A DNA stretch of 44,944 bases from Shewanella hanedai (GCF_007197645.1 NZ_VKGK01000042.1:1-44944); one strand, 5' to 3'; shown: positions 35,315 through 44,560, counted from the first letter of the stretch. The notes: generated from the letters alone by a model not told the origin. A program made the numbers and translations.

Positions 35315-35709
35315 TGTACTCTCATCCTGTTGCTTCTATTGCCAATCTTCTATGCGACTTAATATACGAGAACAATCAGTCCAGTATTGTGATAAATCAT
35401 CAAATTTATACTAAAAACAACCCCAAACCATTGAGTCCATAAAACTGGATATCCAAGCTTTGGGTGGATAATCTGATTAACTCCACAAGGATGCTACCAA
35501 CTAAAAGGTTACGGCTAAAACTAATTTACGCTCTCGTTATCGGTCAACGTTAATCCACTCATGTAACCAATCAACAATTACACATTTTACACCTTAGTAA
35601 TCAGCTAGTTAAAAGCATTTAATTTCTGCATTATTTACAAAAATCATTCCGTGACATACATCTCAATTTTGAATAAAGCTTGATAGTTACAGCTCTAACC
35701 ATTAGAGTT

Positions 35710-35737
35710 GTTATTAATTGAACGTTCAATTAACAAC
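35710..35737. promoter_or_regulatory. BetI operator palindrome
   Basis: TTAATTGAACGTTCAATTAA (35714-35733) is a perfect 20-bp palindrome, extended to 28 bp with a single mismatch. TetR-family BetI proteins bind a dyad of the TGAACGTTCA type upstream of bet genes. It lies 54 bp before the betI ATG, well placed for choline-relieved repression of betIBA. The rest of the 35315-35786 gap is AT-rich without other clear sites. Confidence 0.75.
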
Positions 35738-35786
35738 GATACCAACAAGTACACTAACAATAACAACACTAGGAATTCGATTTTTT

Positions 35787-36392
35787 ATGCCGCGCCCGCC
35801 AATGAAAACCGTCCGACAACAACAGCTCATCGACGCCACATTAGTCTCTGTTGAACGCCATGGTTTACACAATACAACAATCAACACCATTAGCGGCTTG
35901 GCAGGTTTATCATCGGGCTTAATCAGCCATTACTTTGGTGGTAAACAAGGCCTAATTGAAGCAACCCAGAAATACCTGCTTGAACAACTTAAGCAGGCAC
36001 TGTTAAGTCGTACCTCAGGTCAAACCTTGCCGCCTCTTGAGCGACTACAGGCCATTGTTGAAGCTAACTTTACCGAGCTACAACGTTCAAGACCGGCCAC
36101 CAAAACCTGGCTGAGTTTCTGGTCACAAGCCATGCATGAACAAGGGCTTGCCAGACTCCAACATATCAATAGCCAACGTTTATATAGCAACCTGTTGTTC
36201 TCTTTTAAACAACTTCTTCCCAATGCAGATGCTATTAACGCAGCAAAACAAACTGCCGCCATGATCGATGGCTTCTGGCTACGCAGTGCATTAAGTCCCG
36301 CACCGGAAAAAGAGTTCGAGCAGGCTCAAATTTTATGTAAAGCCTTTATCAAGGCAGTGTGCATGCAGTACGGAGAAAACCGATGTCACTAG
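35787..36392 (+). CDS. betI: TetR-family choline-responsive repressor BetI
   Basis: BetI represses the choline-to-betaine operon until choline is present. The 201-residue protein starts at the ATG giving MPRPPMKTVRQQQLIDATL, which aligns with E. coli BetI; an upstream in-frame TTG at 35718 would lie inside the operator and is rejected. The helix-turn-helix GLAGLSSGLISHYFGGKQGL is very close to the E. coli one. The end overlaps betB by 10 nt. Confidence 0.94.
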   Translation: MPRPPMKTVRQQQLIDATLVSVERHGLHNTTINTISGLAGLSSGLISHYFGGKQGLIEATQKYLLEQLKQALLSRTSGQTLPPLERLQAIVEANFTELQRSRPATKTWLSFWSQAMHEQGLARLQHINSQRLYSNLLFSFKQLLPNADAINAAKQTAAMIDGFWLRSALSPAPEKEFEQAQILCKAFIKAVCMQYGENRCH

Positions 36393-37846
36393 TTATTCAC
36401 TTAAATTATATCCATGGCCAAGCGCTCAAAAATAAAACAGGCGAAACCTTTGAAGTCACCAATCCAGCCACTGGAGAAGTAAGCTACTTAGTCGAAGTCG
36501 CCGACGAGAAAATTCAGCAAGCTGCCATCAAAAGCGCTAAAGAGGGATTCCATACCTGGTCAAAAATGTCCGCCATTGAGCGCAGCCGAATTCTATTAAA
36601 AGCTGTTGCCCTGCTACGTGAAAGAAATGACGAACTTGCCGCAATTGAAGTCACTGATACAGGTAAACCTTGGCAAGAAGCCTCAGTTGTCGATGTGGTA
36701 ACAGGTGCCGATTCAATTGAGTTTTTTGCAGGTCTTGCACCAAGTATCGAAGGTAATCAGCAAACCGTAGGCGATGATTTTTATTATACTCGTCGTGAAC
36801 CTCTGGGCATTTGCGCTGGTATCGGCGCATGGAACTATCCATTACAAATTGCTTGTTGGAAAGCAGCACCAGCACTGGCTTGCGGCAACGTGATGATCTT
36901 TAAGCCATCAGAAGAAACACCACTCGGCGCATTAAAACTCGCTGAAGTATTTACTCAAGCTGGCGTTCCCGATGGGGTGTTTAACGTCCTTCAAGGCGAT
37001 GGCCGTGTCGGTGCATGGCTTACTCACCATGAAGAGATTGCAAAAGTCTCTTTCACCGGTGAAGTTGGCACGGGTAAAAAAGTGATGGCAGCAGCGGCAA
37101 GCTCGCTTAAGCAGGTCACCATGGAGCTTGGCGGTAAATCCCCCTTGATTATCTTCAATGACGCTGACATCGACAATGCCGTTTCTGCAGCTATGCTTGG
37201 TAACTTCTACACCCAAGGTGAGATCTGTACTAACGGCACTCGTGTATTTGTGCAGCAAGATATCTACCCGACCTTTGTTGAAAAGCTACTACAGCGCACT
37301 CGAGACAACATTGTCTGTGGCGATCCAATGGATCCTGCCACCAATTTTGGTGCGCTTATTTCCAAAGATCATCAAGATAAAGTCCTCAATCATATCGAAA
37401 TAGGCAAAAATGAAGGCGCTGAGCTTCTTGCCGGTGGTCATGCACTCAAGCCAGACAATAGCCCCAATGGTTATTTTGTCGCGCCCACTATTTTCGGCCA
37501 ATGCACAGACGACATGACCTTGAGTAAAGAAGAGGTCTTTGGCCCTGTCATGTCATTGCTGCCTTTTAGCGATGAAGACGAAGTGATCCGCCGTGCTAAC
37601 GATACCCGTCTAGGGCTCGCTGCGGGTGTATTCACCCAAGATATCACCCGTGCACACCGTGTTATTCATCAAATGCAAGCCGGAATTTGTTGGATCAATG
37701 CCTATGGTGCATCGCCAGCAGAGATGCCGGTTGGTGGCTATAAAATGTCCGGAATTGGTCGTGAGAACGGCAGCGAGACACTCAAAGCTTACACTCAGCT
37801 CAAAGCCGTATACGTTGGTATGCAGCCTCTTGAAAGTCCATTTTAA
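36383..37846 (+). CDS. betB: Betaine aldehyde dehydrogenase
   Basis: BetB oxidises betaine aldehyde to glycine betaine with NAD(P)+. The 487-residue protein starts at ATG 36383 (GGAG 7 nt upstream), not the GTG at 36359. It shows the aldehyde dehydrogenase pattern: NYPLQIACWKAAPALACGN, the Glu-bearing VTMELGGKSP, the catalytic Cys in QGEICTNGTR, and EEVFGPVMS near the end. It sits between betI and betA with a short overlap upstream and 9 nt downstream. Confidence 0.96.
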   Translation: MSLVIHLNYIHGQALKNKTGETFEVTNPATGEVSYLVEVADEKIQQAAIKSAKEGFHTWSKMSAIERSRILLKAVALLRERNDELAAIEVTDTGKPWQEASVVDVVTGADSIEFFAGLAPSIEGNQQTVGDDFYYTRREPLGICAGIGAWNYPLQIACWKAAPALACGNVMIFKPSEETPLGALKLAEVFTQAGVPDGVFNVLQGDGRVGAWLTHHEEIAKVSFTGEVGTGKKVMAAAASSLKQVTMELGGKSPLIIFNDADIDNAVSAAMLGNFYTQGEICTNGTRVFVQQDIYPTFVEKLLQRTRDNIVCGDPMDPATNFGALISKDHQDKVLNHIEIGKNEGAELLAGGHALKPDNSPNGYFVAPTIFGQCTDDMTLSKEEVFGPVMSLLPFSDEDEVIRRANDTRLGLAAGVFTQDITRAHRVIHQMQAGICWINAYGASPAEMPVGGYKMSGIGRENGSETLKAYTQLKAVYVGMQPLESPF

Positions 37847-37855
37847 GGAGCTGAC

Positions 37856-39541
37856 ATGACTCAATCTACAAGTGAAAAGTACGACTATATTATCGTTGGC
37901 GCAGGCAGCGCTGGCTGTGTACTGGCTAATCGTTTATCGGCAGACTCCAGTAACAAAGTGCTGCTACTCGAAACCGGCGGCAGTGATAAGAGCATCTTTA
38001 TTCAGATGCCCACAGCACTTTCCATACCGATGAACACTAAGAAATATGCTTGGCAGTTTGAAACTGAAGCCGAGCCTTTTCTTGATAACCGCCGCATGCA
38101 TTGCCCACGTGGCAAAGTGTTAGGTGGTTCCTCTTCGATTAACGGCATGGTCTATGTGCGCGGTCATGCTCGAGATTTCGATGAATGGCAACAAAAGGGA
38201 GCAAAAGACTGGGATTATGCCCATTGTCTGCCCTACTTTAAGAAAGCTGAAAGCTGGGCTTTCGGTGAAGATGATTATCGCGGCGTTGATGGTCCATTAG
38301 GCGTCAACAACGGCAATAACATGAAAAACCCACTGTATCAGGCTTTTGTCGATGCTGGAGTGGATGCAGGGTATTTAGCGACTAAAGATTATAACGGTGC
38401 TCAGCAAGAGGGTTTTGGCCCTATGCACATGACCGTTAAAAACGGGGTACGCTGGTCAACAGCTAACGCCTACCTTAGACCTGCAATGAAGCGTTCAAAC
38501 CTAACGGTGATCACCCATGCATTGGTACATGAAGTATTATTTTCAGGCAAAAAAGCCATCGGTGTAAACTTTGAGCGTAAAGGTAAGCATGTCGAAGTTC
38601 ACGCTAACAAGGAAGTCGTGCTATCAGCAGGCTCTATTGGCTCACCACACATACTGCAACTATCAGGTGTCGGTGCCGCCGATACACTGGCTAAAGCAGG
38701 CATTGAGCAGAGACACGAACTCCCTGGTGTCGGTGAGAATTTACAGGATCACCTCGAGTTCTATTTCCAATTTAAATGCTTAAAGCCAATATCATTAAAC
38801 GGTAAACTCGATCCACTTAACAAGTTGTTTATCGGTACACGTTGGATATTGAACAAGTCTGGACTCGGCGTGACAAACCACTTTGAATCCTGTGGATTTA
38901 TCCGATCAAAAGCAGGGCTTGAGTGGCCAGATCTTCAGTATCACTTCTTACCAGCGGCGATGCGTTATGACGGCAAAGAAGCCTTTGCAGGTCACGGTTT
39001 CCAAGTGCATATTGGCCACAATAAACCTAAAAGTCGCGGCAGTGTAAAAATCGTATCGAATGATGCTCACGTTGCACCCGCTATCCAATTTAACTATCTC
39101 TCTCATCAAGATGATATTGAAGCCTTCCGCGCTTGTGTTCGTTTAACACGTGAGGTCATCAATCAACCTGCACTGGATGAGTACCGCGGCGAAGAGATCC
39201 AGCCCGGAACTTCAGTGCAAACCGATGAAGAGATAGACCGTTTTGTCAGAAGTGCAGTAGAGAGTGCCTACCATCCATCTTGTACATGCAAAATGGGCGA
39301 AGATGCTATGGCAGTGGTGGACTCACAAACTCGAGTCCATGGTTTACAAGGTCTTAGAGTGGTTGACTCCTCTATTTTCCCCACCATTCCAAATGGCAAC
39401 CTCAACTCTCCGACCATCATGTTAGCCGAACGTGCGGCGGATCTTATTCTAGGTAAGACACCGCTGGCACCAAGCAGTGCAAGCGTCACGATTAGTGACG
39501 ACTGGCAACAGCAACAACGGCTCAAACTACCCGTAAGGTAG
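37856..39541 (+). CDS. betA: Choline dehydrogenase
   Basis: BetA, a membrane-associated FAD enzyme of the GMC family, oxidises choline to betaine aldehyde. The 561-residue protein has the FAD-binding YIIVGAGSAGCVLANRL near the N-terminus. GMC signature 1 (GKVLGGSSSINGMVYVRG), signature 2 (GSIGSPHILQLSGVG) and the C-terminal YHPSCTCKMG with the active-site His follow. AAGGAG precedes the ATG. It is third in betIBA and follows betB by 9 nt. Confidence 0.97.
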   Translation: MTQSTSEKYDYIIVGAGSAGCVLANRLSADSSNKVLLLETGGSDKSIFIQMPTALSIPMNTKKYAWQFETEAEPFLDNRRMHCPRGKVLGGSSSINGMVYVRGHARDFDEWQQKGAKDWDYAHCLPYFKKAESWAFGEDDYRGVDGPLGVNNGNNMKNPLYQAFVDAGVDAGYLATKDYNGAQQEGFGPMHMTVKNGVRWSTANAYLRPAMKRSNLTVITHALVHEVLFSGKKAIGVNFERKGKHVEVHANKEVVLSAGSIGSPHILQLSGVGAADTLAKAGIEQRHELPGVGENLQDHLEFYFQFKCLKPISLNGKLDPLNKLFIGTRWILNKSGLGVTNHFESCGFIRSKAGLEWPDLQYHFLPAAMRYDGKEAFAGHGFQVHIGHNKPKSRGSVKIVSNDAHVAPAIQFNYLSHQDDIEAFRACVRLTREVINQPALDEYRGEEIQPGTSVQTDEEIDRFVRSAVESAYHPSCTCKMGEDAMAVVDSQTRVHGLQGLRVVDSSIFPTIPNGNLNSPTIMLAERAADLILGKTPLAPSSASVTISDDWQQQQRLKLPVR

Positions 39542-39797
39542 CTCCCCCTTTATTTGCTTGATTTACTATTTTTCCTAATACGTAAATTAAGCAATTTAGG
39601 CACAAGGTCAGCCTAAGCTGAAAAGCTAAATGACCCTAATCGCCAAATTGAATTTATCAAACCTTAACTTTCGTGAAAGCGATGGTTAAGGCTTGAGGGA
39701 TTTGTGCAACCAAAATTTGTTGTACGACGGCATAACTAAAATAAAAACAAGGAACTAAATCTATGTTTTATCTAAAAATTAAGTCAGGAGTTCAATA

Positions 39798-41015
39798 ATG
39801 ACTACGTGGCTTACTATTGGGATATTATTTACTTTCGCGGCCATTGCCTTTGTGATCTATCGCTGGGGTAATGTTGAATGTATTGGTGTGACACCGGTAC
39901 GTACTTTTACCTTTATCGCGATTCTGTTTACGTCAGGCTTAGATGTTGGCTTAATCATGTTCCCGTTGACTGAGTTTGCAGGTTATGCCGACTTAGGGGC
40001 CAGCCCTGAATATGGTTTTACCAACCCGCTGGCCATTGAGTTTGGTTTCTGGGCATTCTTAATCTGGGCATTTTACTTCTTAACGTGTTTTTACTTCTGT
40101 GTCATCGAGCCAAGAGTGAAATTCTTTGAGATCCCGCTGATTAAGTTTATCAATAATCTCGTGATTATTGGCACCTGTGCCTTTACCGCTTACCTCTTGT
40201 TGACTAACTTGCCTTGGTATCTGCCCGAGATGGGTGATGGTGAGACCATTGTCAGTAGCTTCTACCTGATTGTATTTGTGATTATTGCCGCCGCAGTCTA
40301 CTCAAGCACCAGCATCCGTTATGTACGGATACTCAGCTTAGGCAGTACTTGGTTATTCATGGCGTTGATCGCAATCATGTGGGCCGGTGCCTTCCTCTCT
40401 GACGGTTCAGGTGTGGGTGAGTTCTTCACTACATTTGCCATGGTTGGTGACTACTTCGGTAATATCCACCACTTTGTTTTACCAATGAATGATTACCATG
40501 AGTTCTACCTATTTTGGTGGTTTGCTTGGAGCATCATGATTGGTCAATTCACATCACGCTTTGTCGGCGGTATGAAAACCTATCAAGTACTGATTGCCAT
40601 GATGGTGTTCCCGTCTCTGCCAATCGCGGTTTGGTTTACCATCCTGTACTACTACAGCGCCAATGAGATAGCCACCACAGGCTTCTATAACCTCGCGATG
40701 GTCATTGTCGGCATCACGTTTGTGGTGAACTCTCTCGACTCCTTGATCCGTCTTTACACTGACAACCTTAACCTCACCGTTGAGCGCTTAGGTAAGACGA
40801 AATACATCATAGGTAATATCGTACTGATGAGCAGTCTCACTTTGCTTTTCCAATTGAATTTCTTAGAAATACAATGGGTAGGCGCGTTAGCGATTGGTCT
40901 GATATTAGCCTGCTTTGGTTATATTATGGCAACAAAATACAAGAAAGTGGCGGCCATTGAACGCTCACCAAAAGAAAACAAAATTGATTTCAGCAAAATT
41001 GAATTAGCTAACTAA
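39798..41015 (+). CDS. Short BCCT-family transporter, probably for choline or betaine
   Basis: A 405-residue membrane protein with about ten helices, clearly shorter than usual BCCT carriers (500 residues or more, 12 helices). RTFTFIAILFTSGLDVGLIMF (47-52 GLDVGL) aligns with the BCCT GMGIGL substrate/sodium segment, and the WW-FAWS-x3-G-x-F-x2-R part at 240-254 aligns with the BCCT signature in helix 8. The first two helices and much of the aromatic box seem absent or changed, so sodium coupling and substrate may differ. CAGGAG precedes the ATG. It is 256 bp after betA and 11 bp before the TIGR02001 gene, a probable two-gene unit. Choline uptake is inferred from context. Confidence 0.7.
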   Translation: MTTWLTIGILFTFAAIAFVIYRWGNVECIGVTPVRTFTFIAILFTSGLDVGLIMFPLTEFAGYADLGASPEYGFTNPLAIEFGFWAFLIWAFYFLTCFYFCVIEPRVKFFEIPLIKFINNLVIIGTCAFTAYLLLTNLPWYLPEMGDGETIVSSFYLIVFVIIAAAVYSSTSIRYVRILSLGSTWLFMALIAIMWAGAFLSDGSGVGEFFTTFAMVGDYFGNIHHFVLPMNDYHEFYLFWWFAWSIMIGQFTSRFVGGMKTYQVLIAMMVFPSLPIAVWFTILYYYSANEIATTGFYNLAMVIVGITFVVNSLDSLIRLYTDNLNLTVERLGKTKYIIGNIVLMSSLTLLFQLNFLEIQWVGALAIGLILACFGYIMATKYKKVAAIERSPKENKIDFSKIELAN

Positions 41016-41026
41016 AAAGAAGAGAA

Positions 41027-41734
41027 ATGATGAAAAACACAATAAAAAAACTCGCACTAGTCGGCCTAATCGCCTTACCAACCACTGCGATAGCTGGAGT
41101 TAGTTCAACCATTAACGCCACATCAGATTACACCTTTAACGGTGTTAGCCAAACAGACAACAACCCTGCTCTGCAGGCGAGCCTCGATTACGCGGCAGAT
41201 TCTGGTTGGTATGTGGGTTCATGGGCTTCAAATGTTGATTTTGGCTCAACTGATGACACTTGGTTAGAGCTTGATTTTTACGCCGGAAAATACTTCCAGC
41301 TAAACGACAGCGCTTCTCTCGACGCAGGTATTGCCTATTACACTTATCACGGTGATGATGCTTCAAGCGGATACCAGTATCCAGAGGCTTACGCTAAGTT
41401 TGGTTACGCCTCATCAATCGGTCAAAGTGAACTGAACTTCTGGTACACCTGGGATTACTTCGGTGCAGATGTTGGTCACTACATCATGATGGCTGCTCAC
41501 ACGTTTACCCTTACTGAAGGTCATGACATTCGTGTCAGCATTGACCGTTCAACATCAAAAGATGTGGCTAAATGGGCTTGGGATGGTGATGAGTCTTATA
41601 ACCACTTTCGTGCTGAATACATGACCGGCTTTAAAGGTTTTGACTTCAATCTAGCCGTTGAGGGCACCAGCATGGACACGGATACTTCTGATACTCGTGC
41701 GATAGTATCAGTCTCTAGAACCTTTGATTTTTAA
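41027..41734 (+). CDS. Outer-membrane protein of the TIGR02001 (Gcw_chp) family
   Basis: A 235-residue exported protein. The signal peptide ends after AIA (about residue 23). The mature part opens with SSTINATSDYTFNGVSQTD, the signature of the TIGR02001/PF09694 family, followed by alternating aromatic beta-strands and a terminal Phe (SRTFDF), as expected of an outer-membrane barrel. Family function is unknown. The tight spacing behind the short BCCT gene suggests that it lets the transporter's substrate cross the outer membrane; this is an inference. A strong terminator closes the unit. Confidence 0.82.
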   Translation: MMKNTIKKLALVGLIALPTTAIAGVSSTINATSDYTFNGVSQTDNNPALQASLDYAADSGWYVGSWASNVDFGSTDDTWLELDFYAGKYFQLNDSASLDAGIAYYTYHGDDASSGYQYPEAYAKFGYASSIGQSELNFWYTWDYFGADVGHYIMMAAHTFTLTEGHDIRVSIDRSTSKDVAKWAWDGDESYNHFRAEYMTGFKGFDFNLAVEGTSMDTDTSDTRAIVSVSRTFDF

Positions 41735-41758
41735 GCAGGCCTTGCTCAATAGCTAAAG

Positions 41759-41797
41759 AATGCGGTATAACGCTCAGGCGCTATACCGCATTTTTAT
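41759..41797 (+). terminator. Strong terminator after the TIGR02001 gene
   Basis: AATGCGGTATA (41759-41769) pairs with TATACCGCATT (41782-41792); inside, CGC/GCG close a TCAG loop. TTTTTATTT follows. Clear intrinsic terminator. Confidence 0.88.
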
Positions 41798-41845
41798 TTA
41801 ATGGCTACATTATTGACAGTTCAATCTCTGGGCTTAGGGAAGAGT

Positions 41846-42319
41846 ATGGAAAAGTACGAACAACTATTGATTTCACTGCGCCGAGTGATCCGAGCCATCG
41901 ACATTCATTCACGTCAGCTTCATAAGCTGTCTGGCCTAACTGGTCCACAGTTGATGGTCATGCAAAACATTGATCACCTTGATGCTCCACTAGCCAAAGA
42001 GATAGCCAAAGAGGTCGCATTAAGCCCTGCCACCGTCACCACGATTATCGACAGACTAGAAAGTCGCGAACTGGTCATAAGAACCCGCAGTGAAACAGAC
42101 AAACGAAAAGTGCATCTGTCACTCAGTGAAGCTGGCAAGGTGCTATTAAGTCACTCACCAAAGCCACTTCAGGAACACTTTATTACTCGCTACCAGAACC
42201 TTGAAGAGTGGGAACAGAGTCAACTGCTGTCAGCGGTTGAACGTATTGCCTCTATGATGGACGCCAATGAATTAGATGCAGCTCCTGTATTGCTTGTTGG
42301 CCAAATTCAAGCTGATTAA
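41846..42319 (+). CDS. MarR-family regulator, CosR/EctR-like
   Basis: A 157-residue winged-helix regulator. The ATG at 41846 has AGGGA 5 nt upstream; a start at 41801 would add 15 unlikely residues. The recognition part VALSPATVTTIIDRLESREL and the wing RSETDKRKVHLSLSEAG are standard MarR. The N-terminus LRRVIRAIDIHSRQLHKLSGLTGPQ resembles what I recall of CosR of Vibrio and EctR, repressors of ectoine and betaine systems. Its place just after the choline cluster fits osmolyte control, but it has its own promoter region after a terminator. Confidence 0.85.
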   Translation: MEKYEQLLISLRRVIRAIDIHSRQLHKLSGLTGPQLMVMQNIDHLDAPLAKEIAKEVALSPATVTTIIDRLESRELVIRTRSETDKRKVHLSLSEAGKVLLSHSPKPLQEHFITRYQNLEEWEQSQLLSAVERIASMMDANELDAAPVLLVGQIQAD

Positions 42320-42356
42320 TCCTTATTGTATATCGATACAGAAATAGGATACCTAA

Positions 42357-42384
42357 AGTTCATAGTTCATAGTTCATAGTTCAT
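42357..42384. repeat. Short tandem repeat, four AGTTCAT units
   Basis: Four exact copies of the 7-mer AGTTCAT stand head to tail 38 bp after the MarR stop. The surrounding 42320-42731 gap is otherwise AT-rich, with a TGTATG/CATACA dyad near 42703-42719 that may belong to the next promoter. Confidence 0.8.
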
Positions 42385-42747
42385 AGAAGTTAAACAACCA
42401 TCTTATCTGCAAATACTCAAGCATGACGGCAGGAAAATCCCTGTTGTCGCTGCGACTGTCAATGGCATTATTGTTAACTTAATCCTCTCACACTCTATTC
42501 ACTCAAAGAGGTTTCACAGACATAACGCAACCCAGAAATATCCTCCTCAATGTAGGCTTCTCACTTTCAGTGCGGATCCCTTCCCTTCGAGACAAAAGTG
42601 CGCCGCTTATCTACGCTCAAAATAAAAACAACAAAAAGCACACAAAAACAACAGTAAACACCAATATTTACAACTTTATTGAAATATTATACCATTCAGA
42701 GCTGTATGAATTACATACAACATACTGAAATATGATGAGGTGTCACT

Positions 42748-43112
42748 TTGAACATAAAAACAACAGTTTTATTATTTATTGCGTTAATGGCGATAGCCTA
42801 CCCACTTTGGCTAATAATAATAACCCAGGTGTCATATGCGCAGAAAAACAGCACATTACCGCGATTGATTTTGGATATGTGACTAATATTCATGGTGGTT
42901 CTGATTGGGCAAGTGCGCTTAATTTACATCTAGCTAATGGCGTGATCATCCCACTAAACTATAAATACAATGCGAATGATGATGGTGGAAAATCAATAAT
43001 CGCCGCGCTTCGCATGGCTTTCTCATTCAATAGAGAGGTTACTATCTGGGATCATGACCATAATAACTGCGATGACTTTGATCAAGTTAGAGTTCACGCT
43101 GCCCTATTCTAA
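42748..43112 (+). pseudogene. Small exported protein gene with signal peptide out of frame
   Basis: A mature-like domain of about 90 residues (AEKQHITAIDFGYV to VRVHAALF) is open in the frame starting at 42732, but that frame has no signal peptide. In another frame, from TTG 42748 with GAGG 7 nt upstream, the DNA encodes MNIKTTVLLFIALMAIA, a good signal peptide, then goes out of frame and stops at about 42879. Adding one base near 42796-42800 would join signal and domain. The likeliest readings are a one-base deletion (pseudogene), a sequencing error or, less likely, a programmed -1 shift. The domain ends with NNC-DDFDQVRVHAA and has two Cys; I do not recognise the family. Confidence 0.55.
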
Positions 43113-43134
43113 TCCAGACTTATAATCAGCCTTG

Positions 43135-43158
43135 CCCATCATCTATTGATGGGTTTTT
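43135..43158 (+). terminator. Terminator after the small exported protein gene
   Basis: CCCATCA (43135-43141) pairs with TGATGGG (43147-43153) around a 5-nt loop, followed by TTTTT. The remaining 43159-43367 gap shows no gene. Confidence 0.8.
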
Positions 43159-43367
43159 CACTCTACAACCTACATTCTTTTACTCGTCTTAAACACTTAC
43201 TAGCACTGTTATCAGAAACCTGTATAAATTCCGAAAACCTATCTATATTAAGCTTCCCTCCCTCATCCAATCAAAACAGTAAGTACTAATATTCCTCCCA
43301 AAGGAGAATAGACATCCACCAGCATTTATTCGATGCTAGGACTAGAATTCTTAGTTGGAAAACAGAT

Positions 43368-43919
43368 ATGTTTAACAAACTATTTTTGATACTTGCCCTA
43401 TTCAGCATCAGCGCTCAATCCCTTGCCAATGATCCACTCTCGGGCAACAAACATATTTACCTGATTGATATAAAGGGAAATGAGCTAATGATTGGCGATG
43501 TACGCTTTTCAACTGCAGGCGACAAAACCCACTATGACATTCACCTAAATCACAGTCTTTTTAAAGACTTCTTTCTGTCGATGAAAGAGATGAAGTGTTT
43601 AGAAGGACCTGAGCTATGGTGTCACCTGCCTTATCCGTATATGACTCCACGCGAAGTGAGTCAAAAGGATCTGAGCTGGTTAGCCCATGACCTACTATTT
43701 ATGTACAAGAAGAAAGCCGACTTTGGGGCTAACTTTTATAACGGTATCTATTATCAGCTAAGCCTTAATGACGGTGTGATAACAGGCATTGCCCAAGCCG
43801 TTGATCTCAACCTACTCGCCTCAGCACCTGAAGACCAAACATCTGCACCGATCACCCAAGCTGAACTAGATAACGTTGAGGAGAACTTACGCTGGTTACC
43901 CAAGCTAGAAATAAAATAA
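43368..43919 (+). CDS. Exported protein of unknown function
   Basis: A 183-residue protein with a signal peptide ending near residue 20 (after SLA). The mature part begins DPLSGNKHIYLIDIKGNEL and has two Cys in the stretch MKCLEGPELWCHLPYPY, probably a disulfide. It is rich in Tyr and Leu with no membrane helix after the signal, so it is likely periplasmic. I do not recognise the family. It has its own gap upstream and a hairpin downstream and looks monocistronic. Confidence 0.75.
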   Translation: MFNKLFLILALFSISAQSLANDPLSGNKHIYLIDIKGNELMIGDVRFSTAGDKTHYDIHLNHSLFKDFFLSMKEMKCLEGPELWCHLPYPYMTPREVSQKDLSWLAHDLLFMYKKKADFGANFYNGIYYQLSLNDGVITGIAQAVDLNLLASAPEDQTSAPITQAELDNVEENLRWLPKLEIK

Positions 43920-43936
43920 GCGATAATGTAGATAGG

Positions 43937-43962
43937 CCTGAACTCATTATTCCGAGTTCAGG
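43937..43962 (+). terminator. Hairpin after the unknown exported protein gene
   Basis: CCTGAACTC (43937-43945) pairs with GAGTTCAGG (43954-43962) around an 8-nt loop and is followed by TTAATT. Moderate terminator. Confidence 0.65.
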
Positions 43963-44560
43963 TTAATTAAGAATATTCTCACAGTCGATAATATCGTTTT
44001 TATTTTAAGAACATTACTTATAAAATATTCATTTCAAAATAATTACGTTCAATACATGAAACATAGAGTATGAAATGTACTATATATTCATCCAAACATA
44101 AATCATAGGCTCATTCAAAAACTATAAAATTTATATTATACCGAATGAACAACTAATAAAAACCTTATACTGAATAACAAAACATCATGTGAAATAGTAT
44201 AAGTCAGAAACAACCCCACCGAAAACAAAATAAACACTTAAAAAAAATTGTTAAATAAACCACATTTAAACAAACAACAGTAAGCCGCTACCGAAATCAT
44301 AATAAACACCACTTAGATACTTATGTTTTCATTCAAAGATAAAACAGCGTACGTTATATTAACAACCATTCACTCAGAAAGTTACATAAAATAAACTCAT
44401 AAATGATTTTATTTTTATAATAAAAACAAAATTAGTGTAACTAACCGTCTCGATGAAATCGTGTCAATACACCTTAATTTATCAACAATAGTTATCAAGC
44501 TGACCTGAGTAAATATCACTTCAAGTCAGCTCATTTAATAATTATTATTGCTCAAAAATT
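43963..44560. other. Long AT-rich stretch without genes
   Basis: About 600 bp of visibly AT-rich DNA with A-runs and no credible ORF on either strand. The one structure seen is AGCTGAC (44498-44504) against GTCAGCT (44525-44531), which may end the minus-strand gene fragment that follows. The base composition is unlike the coding neighbours and may mark an old insertion site or a silenced region. Confidence 0.5.

Noticed and set aside
35718..35786. Longer N-terminus for BetI from TTG 35718
   Set aside because: It would place the start codon inside the operator and add 23 residues absent from E. coli BetI.
39703..39724. Imperfect dyad GTGCAAC...GTTGTAC upstream of the short BCCT gene
   Set aside because: One arm mismatch and low complexity; not distinguishable from chance without comparison to relatives.
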